47,221 nt of DNA from Porphyromonadaceae bacterium UBA7141 (GCA_002491945.1 DKWX01000044.1:1-47221), one strand, 5' to 3'. Positions 17,437 through 26,632 are shown, numbered from the stretch's first letter. Made by a program: numbers and translations. The notes: generated by a model not told the origin, from the sequence alone.

Positions 17437-17601
17437 TCACTTTCCGAAGCTTACGCTAACACGTATTTGATACTTCGGAAATGCATACCTTGTAAAAATG
17501 GGAGAGAGCAGAGCTTCCTTGCCAAAACTCCTGCATATCATCACGACAGTCACGCTCCTCCCATTAAAATCGGTCATATCTCGCGGAGCTCCAGGCTCCA
17601 T
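17437..17601 (-). CDS. Small ORF, 54 residues, unknown function
   Basis: A 55-codon frame (start MEPGAPRDMTDFNGR, end QIRVSVSFGK) in the 949-bp gap between the GlmU-like and aminopeptidase genes. I do not recognise it. The product is basic, with one Cys and no clear membrane segment. It has a perfect promoter (17619-17650) with the ATG only about 12 nt after the predicted start point, and a terminator-like hairpin downstream. The end of the frame also forms a 9-bp stem (17441-17449 with 17473-17481), so the unit might be a structured small RNA instead. The remainder of the gap (17651-17904 and 17056-17356) shows no gene. Confidence 0.45.
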   Translation of the reverse strand: MEPGAPRDMTDFNGRSVTVVMICRSFGKEALLSPIFTRYAFPKYQIRVSVSFGK

Positions 17602-17618
17602 GAGTTGCAATGACAATG

Positions 17619-17650
17619 CAAATATAATGACTTTGCAGTTCTCTTACAAA
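17619..17650 (-). promoter_or_regulatory. Promoter of the 54-residue ORF / small RNA
   Basis: On the minus strand TTTG (17647-17650), 20 bp, TATATTTG (17619-17626): both boxes match the Bacteroidota consensus fully. Confidence 0.7.
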
Positions 17651-17882
17651 TCCCAATTCCTTTTTTACCCCCCCCGGCGAAAATTCGACAAATATTGTCC
17701 GATTATGACCAATTTTTAATTCCCGATTATCACTGATTTCATATCAAAAACTGAAAACTCGCACACTTTTCGCCCCCGCCGCCGGCACTCTGCGACGCGT
17801 CCTCAACCCTTTATCCATGCGGCCCCGCACGACACGCCGGCATAAAACTATATCACGCCTCGGGCGTTTTTACTAAAAAAAC

Positions 17883-17913
17883 TTTCTAATTCGGATTAAT
17901 CTCACTACATTTG
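17883..17913 (+). promoter_or_regulatory. Promoter of the aminopeptidase gene
   Basis: TTTC (17883-17886), 19 bp, TACATTTG (17906-17913). The start would lie near 17920. This leaves both candidate ATGs of the gene (17942 and 18005) within the transcript. Confidence 0.6.
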
Positions 17914-18004
17914 CCATCCGAAGAGGATTGACACCGGGCTTATGCCCTGGCAGAAGCCCGCCCTGCCCCTCCTCACCAGCATGAAGACACAACATCATCT
18001 TAAT

Positions 18005-19804
18005 ATGGAAAAAAAGAATCTCACCTATCTCGCCAACCTGCGCGAGGCCATGAAGCAACACGGCATTGACGCCTGTGTAATCACCGGAACAGACCCCCAC
18101 CAATCGGAAATTCCACCTCATCACTGGAGAGGCCGCGAATGGCTCACCGGATTTGAATCCTCCAACGGCACCAACGGCACAGCCGTCGTCACTGCCGACG
18201 ACGCCCTCGTATGGACAGACTCCCGCTATTTCCTCCAGGCTGAAGAGCAGCTTCAGGGCACAGGTTTCCGCATGATGAAAGAAGACGGACCGGATGCTGT
18301 CGACCTCGTCGACTGGCTCACCGAACATACTCATACCGGACAGACCGTCGGAATCGACGGAATGACATTCTCGATATCATTCGCACAGCGAATACAGCAG
18401 CAACTGGCCGACAACGGCGTAAAACTCGACACCGATTTCCCGCAGTTTGACTACATTTACCCCGACCGTCCGGAGCGCCCCAAAAACAGGCTCTTCGTAC
18501 ACGATGAGAACATCGTCGGCGAATCTGTCGACAGCAAAGCCACCCGCATCCTCGAAGCCGTGAAAAGCGAACTGGCCAACGCGGTGATGCTGTCAGCCCT
18601 CGACGACATAGCATGGGCCACCAATCTCCGCACGTCGGGCGACATCACTTACTCCCCGATTTTCGTAAGCTACCTTTACCTCGACGAGTCCGGCCGCCGC
18701 GTACTCTTTGTAGATGCCGACAAGCTCACACCCGAAGTGACGGCACATCTCGACAAATACCATATCGAAGTGCGCCCCTACGACGATGTGCTGTCATTTG
18801 TAGAATCTCTGCCCAAAGAAACACGCCTGCTCATCGACCCCGAAAAGACCTCGCGCGGTCTTTACGACCACATCGAATGTTCCACCGTATTCGGAGGAGC
18901 GGCTGTGGCACGCCTGAAGAGCATCAAAAACTCCACTATGATTGCCAATCTCCACACTGCCATGGAGAAGGATGGTGTGGCGCTGACTCGATTCTTCATG
19001 ATGGTCGAAAAGGAATACCCCGCCGGCACTCTCACAGAAGTCGAACTCGGGAAGCGACTCCGCGCTCTGCGTCTGGCCGACCCATCCTGCGTCGACGAAA
19101 GCTTCGCCGCAATCATCGGATGGAACGGACACGGCGCAATCGTGCACTATGAAGCCACTCCCGAGACCGATGCCGCCATCACCGGACAAGGACTTCTGCT
19201 CGTCGACAGCGGCGGCCAATACACTTTCGGCACCACCGACATCACACGCACCATCGCTCTGGGCGAAGCCACTCCCGCGCAGCGCCACGATTTCACCCTC
19301 GTCATGAAAGGACACATCGCCCTGGCCCGGGCCATATTCCCGGAAGGCACACGCGGCGCACAGCTTGACGTGCTCGCCCGACAGTTCCTCTGGGCCGAAG
19401 GAAAAGCTTACTATCACGGCACCGGACACGGAGTCGGATTCTTCATCAACTGCCACGAAGGGCCTCAGAACATACGCCTCAACGAGAACCCCACTCCTCT
19501 GCAGCCCGGTATGATCACAAGCAACGAGCCCGGCCTCTATCTCGCCGACAGATACGGCATACGCTGCGAAAACCTCATCGTCACCGAGCCTTGGAAAGAG
19601 ACCGAATTCGGCCGCTTCTTCCACTTCGAAGTGATGACACTCTTCCCATTCGACATCAACCTCTTCGACACCGCCATCATGACCGACGAAGAGATCGAAT
19701 GGGTCAACGACTACCACGCTATGGTACGCTCACGCCTCACACCGTTCCTATCGCCGGAAGAGGCTGCATGGATGGCCGAAAAGACACGTCCTCTCACAAG
19801 ATAA
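18005..19804 (+). CDS. pepP: Xaa-Pro aminopeptidase (M24B family)
   Basis: 599 residues from the ATG at 18005 (MEKKNLTYLANLREAM); an in-frame ATG at 17942 would add 21 unconserved residues. Layout: two creatinase-N-type domains (about 1-310), then the M24 pita-bread catalytic domain, then a C-terminal M24_C segment. Metal ligands are visible: Asp in LLVDSGGQY, Asp in TTDITR, His in GTGHGVGFF, Glu in TSNEPGLY and Glu in RCENLIV. The three-domain length matches the cytosolic aminopeptidase P (XPNPEP1-like) type. It removes N-terminal residues preceding proline and is probably cytoplasmic, as no signal peptide is seen. It lies 31 bp before the gamma-carbonic-anhydrase-like gene. Confidence 0.92.
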   Translation: MEKKNLTYLANLREAMKQHGIDACVITGTDPHQSEIPPHHWRGREWLTGFESSNGTNGTAVVTADDALVWTDSRYFLQAEEQLQGTGFRMMKEDGPDAVDLVDWLTEHTHTGQTVGIDGMTFSISFAQRIQQQLADNGVKLDTDFPQFDYIYPDRPERPKNRLFVHDENIVGESVDSKATRILEAVKSELANAVMLSALDDIAWATNLRTSGDITYSPIFVSYLYLDESGRRVLFVDADKLTPEVTAHLDKYHIEVRPYDDVLSFVESLPKETRLLIDPEKTSRGLYDHIECSTVFGGAAVARLKSIKNSTMIANLHTAMEKDGVALTRFFMMVEKEYPAGTLTEVELGKRLRALRLADPSCVDESFAAIIGWNGHGAIVHYEATPETDAAITGQGLLLVDSGGQYTFGTTDITRTIALGEATPAQRHDFTLVMKGHIALARAIFPEGTRGAQLDVLARQFLWAEGKAYYHGTGHGVGFFINCHEGPQNIRLNENPTPLQPGMITSNEPGLYLADRYGIRCENLIVTEPWKETEFGRFFHFEVMTLFPFDINLFDTAIMTDEEIEWVNDYHAMVRSRLTPFLSPEEAAWMAEKTRPLTR

Positions 19805-19835
19805 GTACATATTCCGTCAACATAAAAACCATAAA

Positions 19836-20426
19836 ATGGCTATCATACAATCAGTGCGGGGATTCTCCCCGATTATCGGCCAAGGCACATTCCTGGCCGA
19901 AAACGCCGTAGTGGTTGGCGACGTCACAATGGGACGCGACTGCTCCGTATGGTTCTCTACCGTGCTGCGCGGCGACGTCAACACTATCACAATCGGCGAC
20001 CGCGTCAACATTCAGGACGGCAGCGTGCTGCACACGCTATATCAGAAATCCACCATCGAAATCGGCAATGATGTCTCAATAGGCCACAACGTAGTCATAC
20101 ACGGAGCCAAAATCCACGACTATGCTCTCATCGGAATGGGAGCAATCGTGATGGACGACGCCGAGGTCGGCGAAGGGGCCCTCGTGGCTGCCGGTTCGGT
20201 CGTGCTCAGCCGCACCAAAATCGGCGCCCATGAACTCTGGGGAGGATGTCCGGCTAAATTCATCAAGATGGTAGAGCCCGAAAAGGCCAAAGAGATGAAC
20301 GTAAAAATCGCAAAAAACTATCTGATGTACTCCCGCTGGTACACCAATCCGGCCGAACAGGCCGCAATCCGTCAGGATGTGCCATCCGTCGAAGAGCGAT
20401 TACTCAACGCCGACAATCCCGACTGA
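19836..20426 (+). CDS. Gamma-carbonic anhydrase family protein
   Basis: 196 residues forming a left-handed beta-helix of hexapeptide repeats. The three zinc-binding histidines of the family appear at 66 (DGSVLH), 84 (IGH) and 89 (VVIH). The C-terminal helix carries GGCPAKFIKMVEPEKAKEM, seen in YrdA/PaaY-like members. Carbonic anhydrase activity is plausible but not proven for such proteins. It is probably cotranscribed with the upstream aminopeptidase. A CTTCCGGAG/CTCCGGAAG hairpin follows at 20497-20517. Confidence 0.93.
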   Translation: MAIIQSVRGFSPIIGQGTFLAENAVVVGDVTMGRDCSVWFSTVLRGDVNTITIGDRVNIQDGSVLHTLYQKSTIEIGNDVSIGHNVVIHGAKIHDYALIGMGAIVMDDAEVGEGALVAAGSVVLSRTKIGAHELWGGCPAKFIKMVEPEKAKEMNVKIAKNYLMYSRWYTNPAEQAAIRQDVPSVEERLLNADNPD

Positions 20427-20578
20427 CACACCTGCCCGTGCACTTATCGCCCATCGGTCAGAACCCATATATCCCCCGGCCGACACCCCAAATCCACTTC
20501 CGGAGTGTCTCCGGAAGGGGATTCCAACATGAAAAAGGCTAAAAATCATACACGAAGATGATTTTTTCCCCGAAAAAT

Positions 20579-20609
20579 TTTGTCAAAACAATTGAATTGC
20601 ATAATTTTG
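20579..20609 (+). promoter_or_regulatory. Promoter of rpsU
   Basis: TTTG (20579-20582), 19 bp, TAATTTTG (20602-20609), an exact match, about 74 bp upstream of the rpsU ATG. Confidence 0.75.
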
Positions 20610-20682
20610 CACTCGCGTTGTGTACCCGGACCATACCGCGCGCGCAAAGCATCCCAACAAGCAAATCAATTAAACAAGAAAA

Positions 20683-20877
20683 ATGATAATCGTACAAGTT
20701 AAAGAAGGCGAAAACATTGAGAGAGCTCTCAAGAAATTCAAACGCAAATTTGAAAGAACCGGTATTGTAAAGGAACTCCGCAGCCGTCAGGCTTTCGAGA
20801 AGCCCAGCGTGGCCAACCGTAAGAAAATGATGAAAGCTGTCTACGTACAGCAGCTGCGTCAGGAGGCCGAGCAGTAA
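20683..20877 (+). CDS. rpsU: 30S ribosomal protein S21
   Basis: 64 residues, MIIVQVKEGENIERALKKFK at the start and EKPSVANRKKMMKAVYVQQL near the end, typical Bacteroidota S21. It helps mRNA engagement near the anti-Shine-Dalgarno end of 16S rRNA. It has its own promoter; xerC follows after 144 bp, an arrangement usual in Bacteroidales. Confidence 0.97.
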   Translation: MIIVQVKEGENIERALKKFKRKFERTGIVKELRSRQAFEKPSVANRKKMMKAVYVQQLRQEAEQ

Positions 20878-21021
20878 TCCGGCGTATATCGCCATCTCGG
20901 CGCGAACTGAAATTTTTCTCAAAGCCATAAAGGTCGGTGTGGGCAATCTGCGGATTTCCCATGCCGATTTTTATTTCACACCCCCTCCTCCTCTCGACAT
21001 CGCCATATCACACACACCTTC

Positions 21022-21948
21022 ATGCTCCGCCCCATGCCAACCGACGACTTCCTAAGCTACCTCCGCTACGAACTATACCGCTCCGAGCACACCGTAGCCG
21101 CCTATCGGCGCGACCTGCAGCAATTCATCGCATTCTTCTGCGCCGACCCGTCGGCTGAATTCATCCCGGCCGAAGTCTCCACTCAGGATGTGAGGCGCTG
21201 GCTCGCACACCTCGCCGACTCTGGCGAGGCCCCGGCATCTCTGCGACGCAAGACTCAGAGCCTTCGCGCATTCTTCCGGTTCCTCTGCCGCCGACATATC
21301 CTGAAATCCAACCCAGCCGCCGACATCGTGCTCGCCAAACTCCCCAAACCGCTGCCCGACTTTGTGCGCGATGCCGACATGGAACGTCTGCTCGCCCCCA
21401 TCCCTCCGGACGCGACACTCATCGAACATCGCGACCACCTCATACTACATCTCTTATACGCCACCGGACTCCGCAGATCCGAGATTCTCAGCCTCACCGA
21501 CGCCTCATTCAGCCACAGCGGACGCGAACTACGCGTCATCGGCAAAGGCAACAAGGAGAGGGTTGTGCCCATAGCCGACCAACTGGCCCGCGAAATCTCC
21601 AACTGGCAGGCCGTCCGCGATGACGCATATCCCGACCTGCCGTCGCCACGTCCCATAATAGCCACAATGCACGGCCATATGTCGGCCCCTAACCTCGAAC
21701 TCATCATCAAACGCCTGCTGCGCGACGAACGCGCAGGACGCAAAAGCCCCCACACCCTCCGCCACACATTCGCCACTGCCATGCTCAATGGCGGCGCCGA
21801 CCTCAACAGCGTGCGCGCCATCCTCGGACATGCATCCCTGGCCACCACCCAGATCTACACACACCTACAGACCTCCGACCTGCAGCGCACCTACGCCGCA
21901 GCTCATCCGCGCGCCCACTCCACAGAAGATTCCGACCACAAGGGATAA
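21022..21948 (+). CDS. xerC: Tyrosine recombinase, XerC/XerD type
   Basis: 308 residues from the ATG at 21022; an alternative in-frame ATG at 21034 (MPTDDFLSYLRYELYR) is equally plausible. The N-terminal SAM-like core-binding domain (about 1-95) and the catalytic domain are complete: ATGLRRSEILSL (first Arg), GKGNKERVVPI (Lys), HTLRH at 244-248, His270 and nucleophile Tyr279. It should resolve chromosome dimers at dif with a second Xer. Its site next to rpsU is the conserved chromosomal location, so it is the housekeeping Xer rather than an element integrase. Confidence 0.92.
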   Translation: MLRPMPTDDFLSYLRYELYRSEHTVAAYRRDLQQFIAFFCADPSAEFIPAEVSTQDVRRWLAHLADSGEAPASLRRKTQSLRAFFRFLCRRHILKSNPAADIVLAKLPKPLPDFVRDADMERLLAPIPPDATLIEHRDHLILHLLYATGLRRSEILSLTDASFSHSGRELRVIGKGNKERVVPIADQLAREISNWQAVRDDAYPDLPSPRPIIATMHGHMSAPNLELIIKRLLRDERAGRKSPHTLRHTFATAMLNGGADLNSVRAILGHASLATTQIYTHLQTSDLQRTYAAAHPRAHSTEDSDHKG

Positions 21949-22139
21949 CACCTGCTACCGCTTCCCGTCACTCCAATCCACATAAGTCACATAAGCCACA
22001 TCGCCGCCCGTCAGTCACGGTGCCGTTACGCCAGGCGTACGATTCCGGACTCCTCCCGGATCCCGCTGTCCGATATCGGACAAAACAACATCCGATTCCG
22101 TCAAAAACCACACCGACAACGAGATTTCACTATCAAAAT

Positions 22140-22171
22140 TTTGCATCAAATCAAATTTTACATTACTTTTG
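22140..22171 (+). promoter_or_regulatory. Promoter of the outer-membrane receptor gene at 22209
   Basis: TTTG (22140-22143), 20 bp, TACTTTTG (22164-22171), both boxes exact; leader about 33 nt. Confidence 0.75.
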
Positions 22172-22208
22172 CAGCATCTATCATCTTCAAACATCAATAC
22201 ATTCCACT

Positions 22209-24533
22209 ATGACCCGATACCGTCTTTACTCCATAATAATCCCTGCCATACTTACCTTAGGTACGGCTATCAGCCACCCGATACCCGCTGCCGCCGACAC
22301 CACCCCATCATCTGCCGCAGAAGCACCCGAAGCACCACCCGAAGCACCACGCCCTGATGCCGCAGCCGCAGCCGAATCCGACTCACTGCTCTACGACACC
22401 ACTCTCGATGACTTAGTGGTCACAGCCCGCGTAAAACTCATACAGAACGACGGCGCAAAACTCACCTACAACGTAAGCGAAGACCCTGAAGCAAAAACCA
22501 ACAGCACACTCGAGATACTCCGCAAAGTGCCCGGAGTCACCGTCGATGCCGAAGAAAACATCAAGGTCAACGGTCAGTCAAGTTTCAAGATATTCCTCAA
22601 CGGCAAGGAAGACCCCATGCTTAGCGGCGACATCAAGACAATCCTCAAATCGATGCCCGCCTCCACGATACAGAAAATCGAAGTCATCTCCGAGCCCGGC
22701 GCAAAATACGAGGCCGAAGGCACAGGCGGGATACTCAACATCATCACCGAGACACGTCAGTCGCTCGAAGGGTATCTGGCAAATGTAGGCCTTTACGGCA
22801 ACTCCGCCGCCCTGGGCGGATACCTCTACGGACGCGCCAAGGCCGGAAAAGTCACCGCAAGCGCCGACCTGTCGTACCAGAACCAGTTTATCACCGCCGA
22901 CAACCACTACACCTCCTTTACCGAAACCCTCAACTACGCCGACCCGGCCCAATACCGCCGCACCACCGATGGCTCGGGGCTAAACACCGGCGACTACCTC
23001 GGAGGAAGCTTCAACCTCTCGTGGGAACCCGATACACTCAACCTCTTCACCGTCAACTTCAGCGGCCGGCGCAACGGTTTCAAATCCGATGCCTCCGAGC
23101 GCATGGAGATGACCGACATAGCCGACACCCCGGTATGGCACCTCGACCGCATCTACGACACACACTACAGCATGGACGGCCTCTCAGCCATGCTATCATA
23201 CCAGCGCACATTCGGCCGCACCGACCATACACTCGTATTCTCATACTCCTACAATCACTCCGGCGACTCCAACGACTCCTACATCCACTACGACGATGTG
23301 GTGAATTACCCCGACATCGACTACACTTGGAGCGCCAACCAGCGCCAGTCAGACCAGGACTCCCACATTTTCCAGATTGACTACACCAACATCTTCTCCC
23401 CACGCCATCTGCTCGAAGCCGGAGGGAAGGCCAACCTGCGCCGCGCCTCATCCGACTACGTTCCCCTCTACGGCCAGGCCCGCACCGAACTGACACCCGA
23501 CCAATCCGCACGCGTCGACATGAACCAGTATGACGACATAGCGGCACTCTACGCCTCCTACACAGGCACCTACGGCTCATGGAACATCCGCACCGGCCTG
23601 CGCTACGAATACACCCACCGTGGCATCGACTACCGCATCGCCCCGGCCGGATACTCCGACTTCTCCAACCATTACAACGACTGGGTGCCCAACGCATCAG
23701 TAAGTTACAGTTGGCCTACGGCCCAGAACCTGCGCGCCGCCTACCAGATGCGCATCTCGCGCCCCGGCATTAGTGTGCTCAACCCATACCGCAACACGCT
23801 GACTCCAGGCTCCGTATCCTACGGCAATCCCGACCTGCGCAGCGAAAAGAGCCACAACATCTCACTGGCCTACTCCAACTACGGCCACGCACTCACTGGC
23901 TCGCTGAAAGCCACCTACCACTTCTCACACAACTCCGTGACCGACGTGATATTCTCAACGCCCGGCCTGCCCGGAGTCATCCAGACCACCTATGCCAACG
24001 TAGGGCGCTACAACAACCTCCAGTTTGACCTCAGCCTTAACTGGAGCGTCACACAGGCCCTCAACCTCGGCCTATGGCTCAACGAGACCTACACCAACAT
24101 CAAGGCCGAATCCGGGCTCCTCAAGGCCAGCCGCGCACACTGGAGCACATCGCTCAACGCCAACGCCGACTATACCTTCCCGTGCCGTCTGCGCCTCAGC
24201 CTCTACGGCGGATACGGCTCGCCGTGGGTCGACCTCCAGTCGACCGGCACCTCCTGGTACTATTACTCCATCGGCCTGGGACGCTCCTTCCTGCGCGACG
24301 ACCGCCTCAGCGTCAACATCAGCCTCAACACACTCTTCCCCACCCACCGCTCCTACAGCTGGAGCCAGGAGTCGGAGAGCGCTTACGCCTCCTCCACATC
24401 GCGCTACCGCCAGTGGAGCTTCGGCATCAACGTGTCTTGGCGATTCGGCGGACTCAGCGCCGATGTAAAGCGCACAGCATCACGCATCGAGGAGGAATCC
24501 ACCACCTCCGGCACCAACTCCAACAAAAAATAA
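22209..24533 (+). CDS. TonB-dependent-receptor-like outer-membrane beta-barrel protein
   Basis: 774 residues from the ATG at 22209, which begins a signal peptide (MTRYRLYSIIIPAILTLGTA); the open frame extends 63 codons upstream but that would precede the promoter. After the signal comes a low-complexity Ala/Pro/Glu linker (about 25-55), a plug domain (DLVVTARVKLIQNDGAKLTY, then TLEILRKVPGVTVD and GGILNIIT), and a long OMP_b-brl_3-type barrel rich in Tyr/Asn/Ser ending with an aromatic-containing strand (WRFGG) and a polar tail. Substrate unknown. It separates xerC from hpf, which are usually neighbours in Bacteroides. Confidence 0.9.
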   Translation: MTRYRLYSIIIPAILTLGTAISHPIPAAADTTPSSAAEAPEAPPEAPRPDAAAAAESDSLLYDTTLDDLVVTARVKLIQNDGAKLTYNVSEDPEAKTNSTLEILRKVPGVTVDAEENIKVNGQSSFKIFLNGKEDPMLSGDIKTILKSMPASTIQKIEVISEPGAKYEAEGTGGILNIITETRQSLEGYLANVGLYGNSAALGGYLYGRAKAGKVTASADLSYQNQFITADNHYTSFTETLNYADPAQYRRTTDGSGLNTGDYLGGSFNLSWEPDTLNLFTVNFSGRRNGFKSDASERMEMTDIADTPVWHLDRIYDTHYSMDGLSAMLSYQRTFGRTDHTLVFSYSYNHSGDSNDSYIHYDDVVNYPDIDYTWSANQRQSDQDSHIFQIDYTNIFSPRHLLEAGGKANLRRASSDYVPLYGQARTELTPDQSARVDMNQYDDIAALYASYTGTYGSWNIRTGLRYEYTHRGIDYRIAPAGYSDFSNHYNDWVPNASVSYSWPTAQNLRAAYQMRISRPGISVLNPYRNTLTPGSVSYGNPDLRSEKSHNISLAYSNYGHALTGSLKATYHFSHNSVTDVIFSTPGLPGVIQTTYANVGRYNNLQFDLSLNWSVTQALNLGLWLNETYTNIKAESGLLKASRAHWSTSLNANADYTFPCRLRLSLYGGYGSPWVDLQSTGTSWYYYSIGLGRSFLRDDRLSVNISLNTLFPTHRSYSWSQESESAYASSTSRYRQWSFGINVSWRFGGLSADVKRTASRIEEESTTSGTNSNKK

Positions 24534-24568
24534 AAAGTCCGAATAAACCGGAAACCAAAATTTTTTGT

Positions 24569-24576
24569 TATCTTTG
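24569..24576 (+). promoter_or_regulatory. -7 box of hpf
   Basis: TATCTTTG fits the -7 consensus and lies 53 bp before the ATG; no TTTG at the right distance was found. Confidence 0.5.
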
Positions 24577-24628
24577 CATCACAGAGACTCTCCTCCATAA
24601 TCCTAACCCTTTAAAAACCCAATGCGCC

Positions 24629-24922
24629 ATGGTAGCTAAAATCAACGCCGTCCATTTCGACATTTCAGAACGCCTGGAGAGCTTCATCAATAAGAAAGTT
24701 GACAGACTTTTCCACCGATTCGACTTCATCGCCGAGACTGAAGTGACTCTCAAGGTGGTAAAGCCCGAGTCTGCATGCAACAAGGAGGCTCAGATCAAAC
24801 TCCACGTGCCCTCCACTCCCGAGGTATTCGCCTCCAAGACCTGCGACACCTTCGAAGAAGCCATCGACCTCTGCATCGAAGCCCTCGAGCGCCAGCTTGA
24901 AAAAATCAAAGAAAAGAAATAA
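24629..24922 (+). CDS. hpf: Ribosome hibernation promoting factor (short HPF/RaiA type)
   Basis: 97 residues from the ATG at 24629 (MVAKINAVHFDISERLESFI); a longer open frame exists but starts inside the preceding gene. The beta-alpha-beta-beta-beta-alpha fold is suggested by VDRLFHRFDFIAETEVTLKV and by the C-terminal basic helix EALERQLEKIKEKK. It binds the 30S A/P site in stationary phase. It lacks the long C-terminal dimerisation domain. A hairpin (24948-24957 with 24975-24984) lies downstream. Confidence 0.93.
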   Translation: MVAKINAVHFDISERLESFINKKVDRLFHRFDFIAETEVTLKVVKPESACNKEAQIKLHVPSTPEVFASKTCDTFEEAIDLCIEALERQLEKIKEKK

Positions 24923-25037
24923 CCTCTCCTAAAGCGACACCACACAGATGCCGCGGGAGGAGTCTTGATTTCCGCCCGCGGCATTTATGCATATCTCAGC
25001 CCCATCTCCGTCAAACCTATCCTGCAACATCAAAAAT

Positions 25038-25463
25038 ATGTCACCCCTCGACAACGTCAGAATCCTCGAGTTCCCGAAAGTGTGCGACCCAAGAGGCAAT
25101 CTATCCTTCATCGAAGAGGCCATACATGTGCCATTCGCAATCAAAAGGGTATTCTACATCTATGATGTGCCGGGAGGAGCCTCGCGCGGCGGGCATGCCC
25201 ACCGACGCAACCGCCAGGTTCTGATTTGCCTCAACGGCTCGATGGACCTCCATCTCACCGACGGACATACCGAAAAGGTAATCACCCTCAACCGCGCCCA
25301 CAACGGCGTGCTGATTCCTCCGGGCGTATGGGACAGTATGCACAATTTCTCCTCCGGGACTGTCCTGCTTGTGGTATGCTCCGAATACTACGATGAAGAC
25401 GACTACATACGCGACTATCCCCGATTTCTGGAGTATGTGGAACAGAATTATTTCTCATCCTGA
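25038..25463 (+). CDS. fdtA: dTDP-sugar 3,4-ketoisomerase (FdtA/QdtA-like cupin)
   Basis: 141 residues from the ATG at 25038 (MSPLDNVRILEFPKVCDPRG); an upstream in-frame ATG would add 17 residues not typical of the family. It is a single cupin with GGHAHRRNRQVLICLNGS, matching the conserved histidines of FdtA/QdtA, and GVLIPPGVWDSMHNFS. The family converts dTDP-4-keto-6-deoxyglucose to the 3-keto isomer. The next gene, 32 bp downstream, is a sugar aminotransferase, which fits a two-step route to a dTDP-3-amino-3,6-dideoxyhexose. Which isomer is made cannot be told from sequence alone. Confidence 0.85.
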   Translation: MSPLDNVRILEFPKVCDPRGNLSFIEEAIHVPFAIKRVFYIYDVPGGASRGGHAHRRNRQVLICLNGSMDLHLTDGHTEKVITLNRAHNGVLIPPGVWDSMHNFSSGTVLLVVCSEYYDEDDYIRDYPRFLEYVEQNYFSS

Positions 25464-25495
25464 ATCATTCCCCACTATTTTCCCCCCGCGACACC

Positions 25496-26632
25496 ATGCC
25501 GACCTCAAATCAGCATATCCCTTTCCTTGACCTCAGGGAAAGCAACGCCGAATGTTCCGGCCGTCTCATCGAGGCGGCCGCGCGTGTGATTGAATCCGGA
25601 CGCTTTTTAGGAGGCGACGAAACCCGCCTCTTCGAGCAGGAACTCGCCGGCTTCTGCGGAAGTCCCTGCTGCATCGGAGTGAGCAACGGCCTCGATGCCA
25701 TACGCCTGATACTCCGCGCCTGGATGCAGACCAGACGCCTGAACTCCGGCGACGAGGTGATTGTGGCCGCCAACACATATATCGCCTCCATTCTCCCGAT
25801 AATAGAGCTTGGACTATCGCCGGTGCTCGCTCCGCCATCGCCGGTCGACTTCAATCTCGACTTCTCACGGGTGGAGGAGTTTATCACCCCAGCCACCCGG
25901 GCTGTGATGCTCGTGCATCTCTACGGCTCTCCTTGCTGGGACGCCGAAGTATGCCGGCGTCTGCACGACCGCGGAATCCTGCTGATTGAAGACAATGCAC
26001 AGGCCATCGGCGCACACGCGTCAGCTCCCGGCATCTACGGTAGCCATCTCACCGGGGCCCTGGGCGATGCAGCTGCAATCAGCTTCTACCCCACCAAAAA
26101 CCTCGGAGCTCTGGGCGACGGCGGAGCCGTGCTGACCCACGACCCGGAGCTGGCCTCCACCATACGTGCACTGGCCAACTATGGAGCCGACCGACGCTAT
26201 CACAACATACACACCGGCTACAACAACCGGCTCGACGAGATTCAGGCCGCATTCCTGCGCGTAAAGCTCCCCATGCTCGATGCAGAGAATGCCCGCCGGG
26301 CACAAATAGCCGCTACCTACGACCGGCTCATTCGGAATCCATTCGTAAAGCGCCCCGCAATACTGTCAGGATCACGCCAGGTGTGGCATCAGTATGTGAT
26401 CAGGTCTCCACGGCGCGATGAGCTCCGTAATCATCTCAAGGCCCACGGCGTAGGCACCGACATACACTATGCCGTGCCTCCGCATCTGCAGCCATGCCTC
26501 AAAGGGAAATTCCACCACCCCTCGCTGCGCCTCACCGAGCAGATGGCCGACACGCTGCTCAGTCTGCCGATAGCCAACATCAATGAGACTCAGGCACATC
26601 TAATATCCAATCTTATCAATGAATTCAACTGA
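25496..26632 (+). CDS. fdtB: DegT/DnrJ/EryC1/StrS-family sugar aminotransferase (FdtB-like)
   Basis: 378 residues, full length for the family. Substrate/PLP region: GVSNGLDAIRLILRAW near 62-77; the aldimine lysine is K201 in FYPTKNLGALGDGGAV; NNRLDEIQAAFLRVKLPML follows. Pairing with the FdtA-like isomerase suggests transfer of an amino group to C3 of a dTDP-3-keto-6-deoxyhexose, but a C4 specificity cannot be excluded. No acetyltransferase, glycosyltransferase or rml genes are adjacent. Its 3' end overlaps mltG by 14 bp. Confidence 0.88.
   Translation: MPTSNQHIPFLDLRESNAECSGRLIEAAARVIESGRFLGGDETRLFEQELAGFCGSPCCIGVSNGLDAIRLILRAWMQTRRLNSGDEVIVAANTYIASILPIIELGLSPVLAPPSPVDFNLDFSRVEEFITPATRAVMLVHLYGSPCWDAEVCRRLHDRGILLIEDNAQAIGAHASAPGIYGSHLTGALGDAAAISFYPTKNLGALGDGGAVLTHDPELASTIRALANYGADRRYHNIHTGYNNRLDEIQAAFLRVKLPMLDAENARRAQIAATYDRLIRNPFVKRPAILSGSRQVWHQYVIRSPRRDELRNHLKAHGVGTDIHYAVPPHLQPCLKGKFHHPSLRLTEQMADTLLSLPIANINETQAHLISNLINEFN

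Noticed and set aside
18794..19717. 307-codon minus-strand open frame inside the aminopeptidase gene
   Set aside because: It is complementary to the M24 catalytic domain, whose metal ligands are intact; no promoter or family resemblance.
23080..23697. 205-codon Arg/Cys-rich minus-strand frame in the receptor gene
   Set aside because: The composition is an artefact of reading GC-rich barrel codons backwards.
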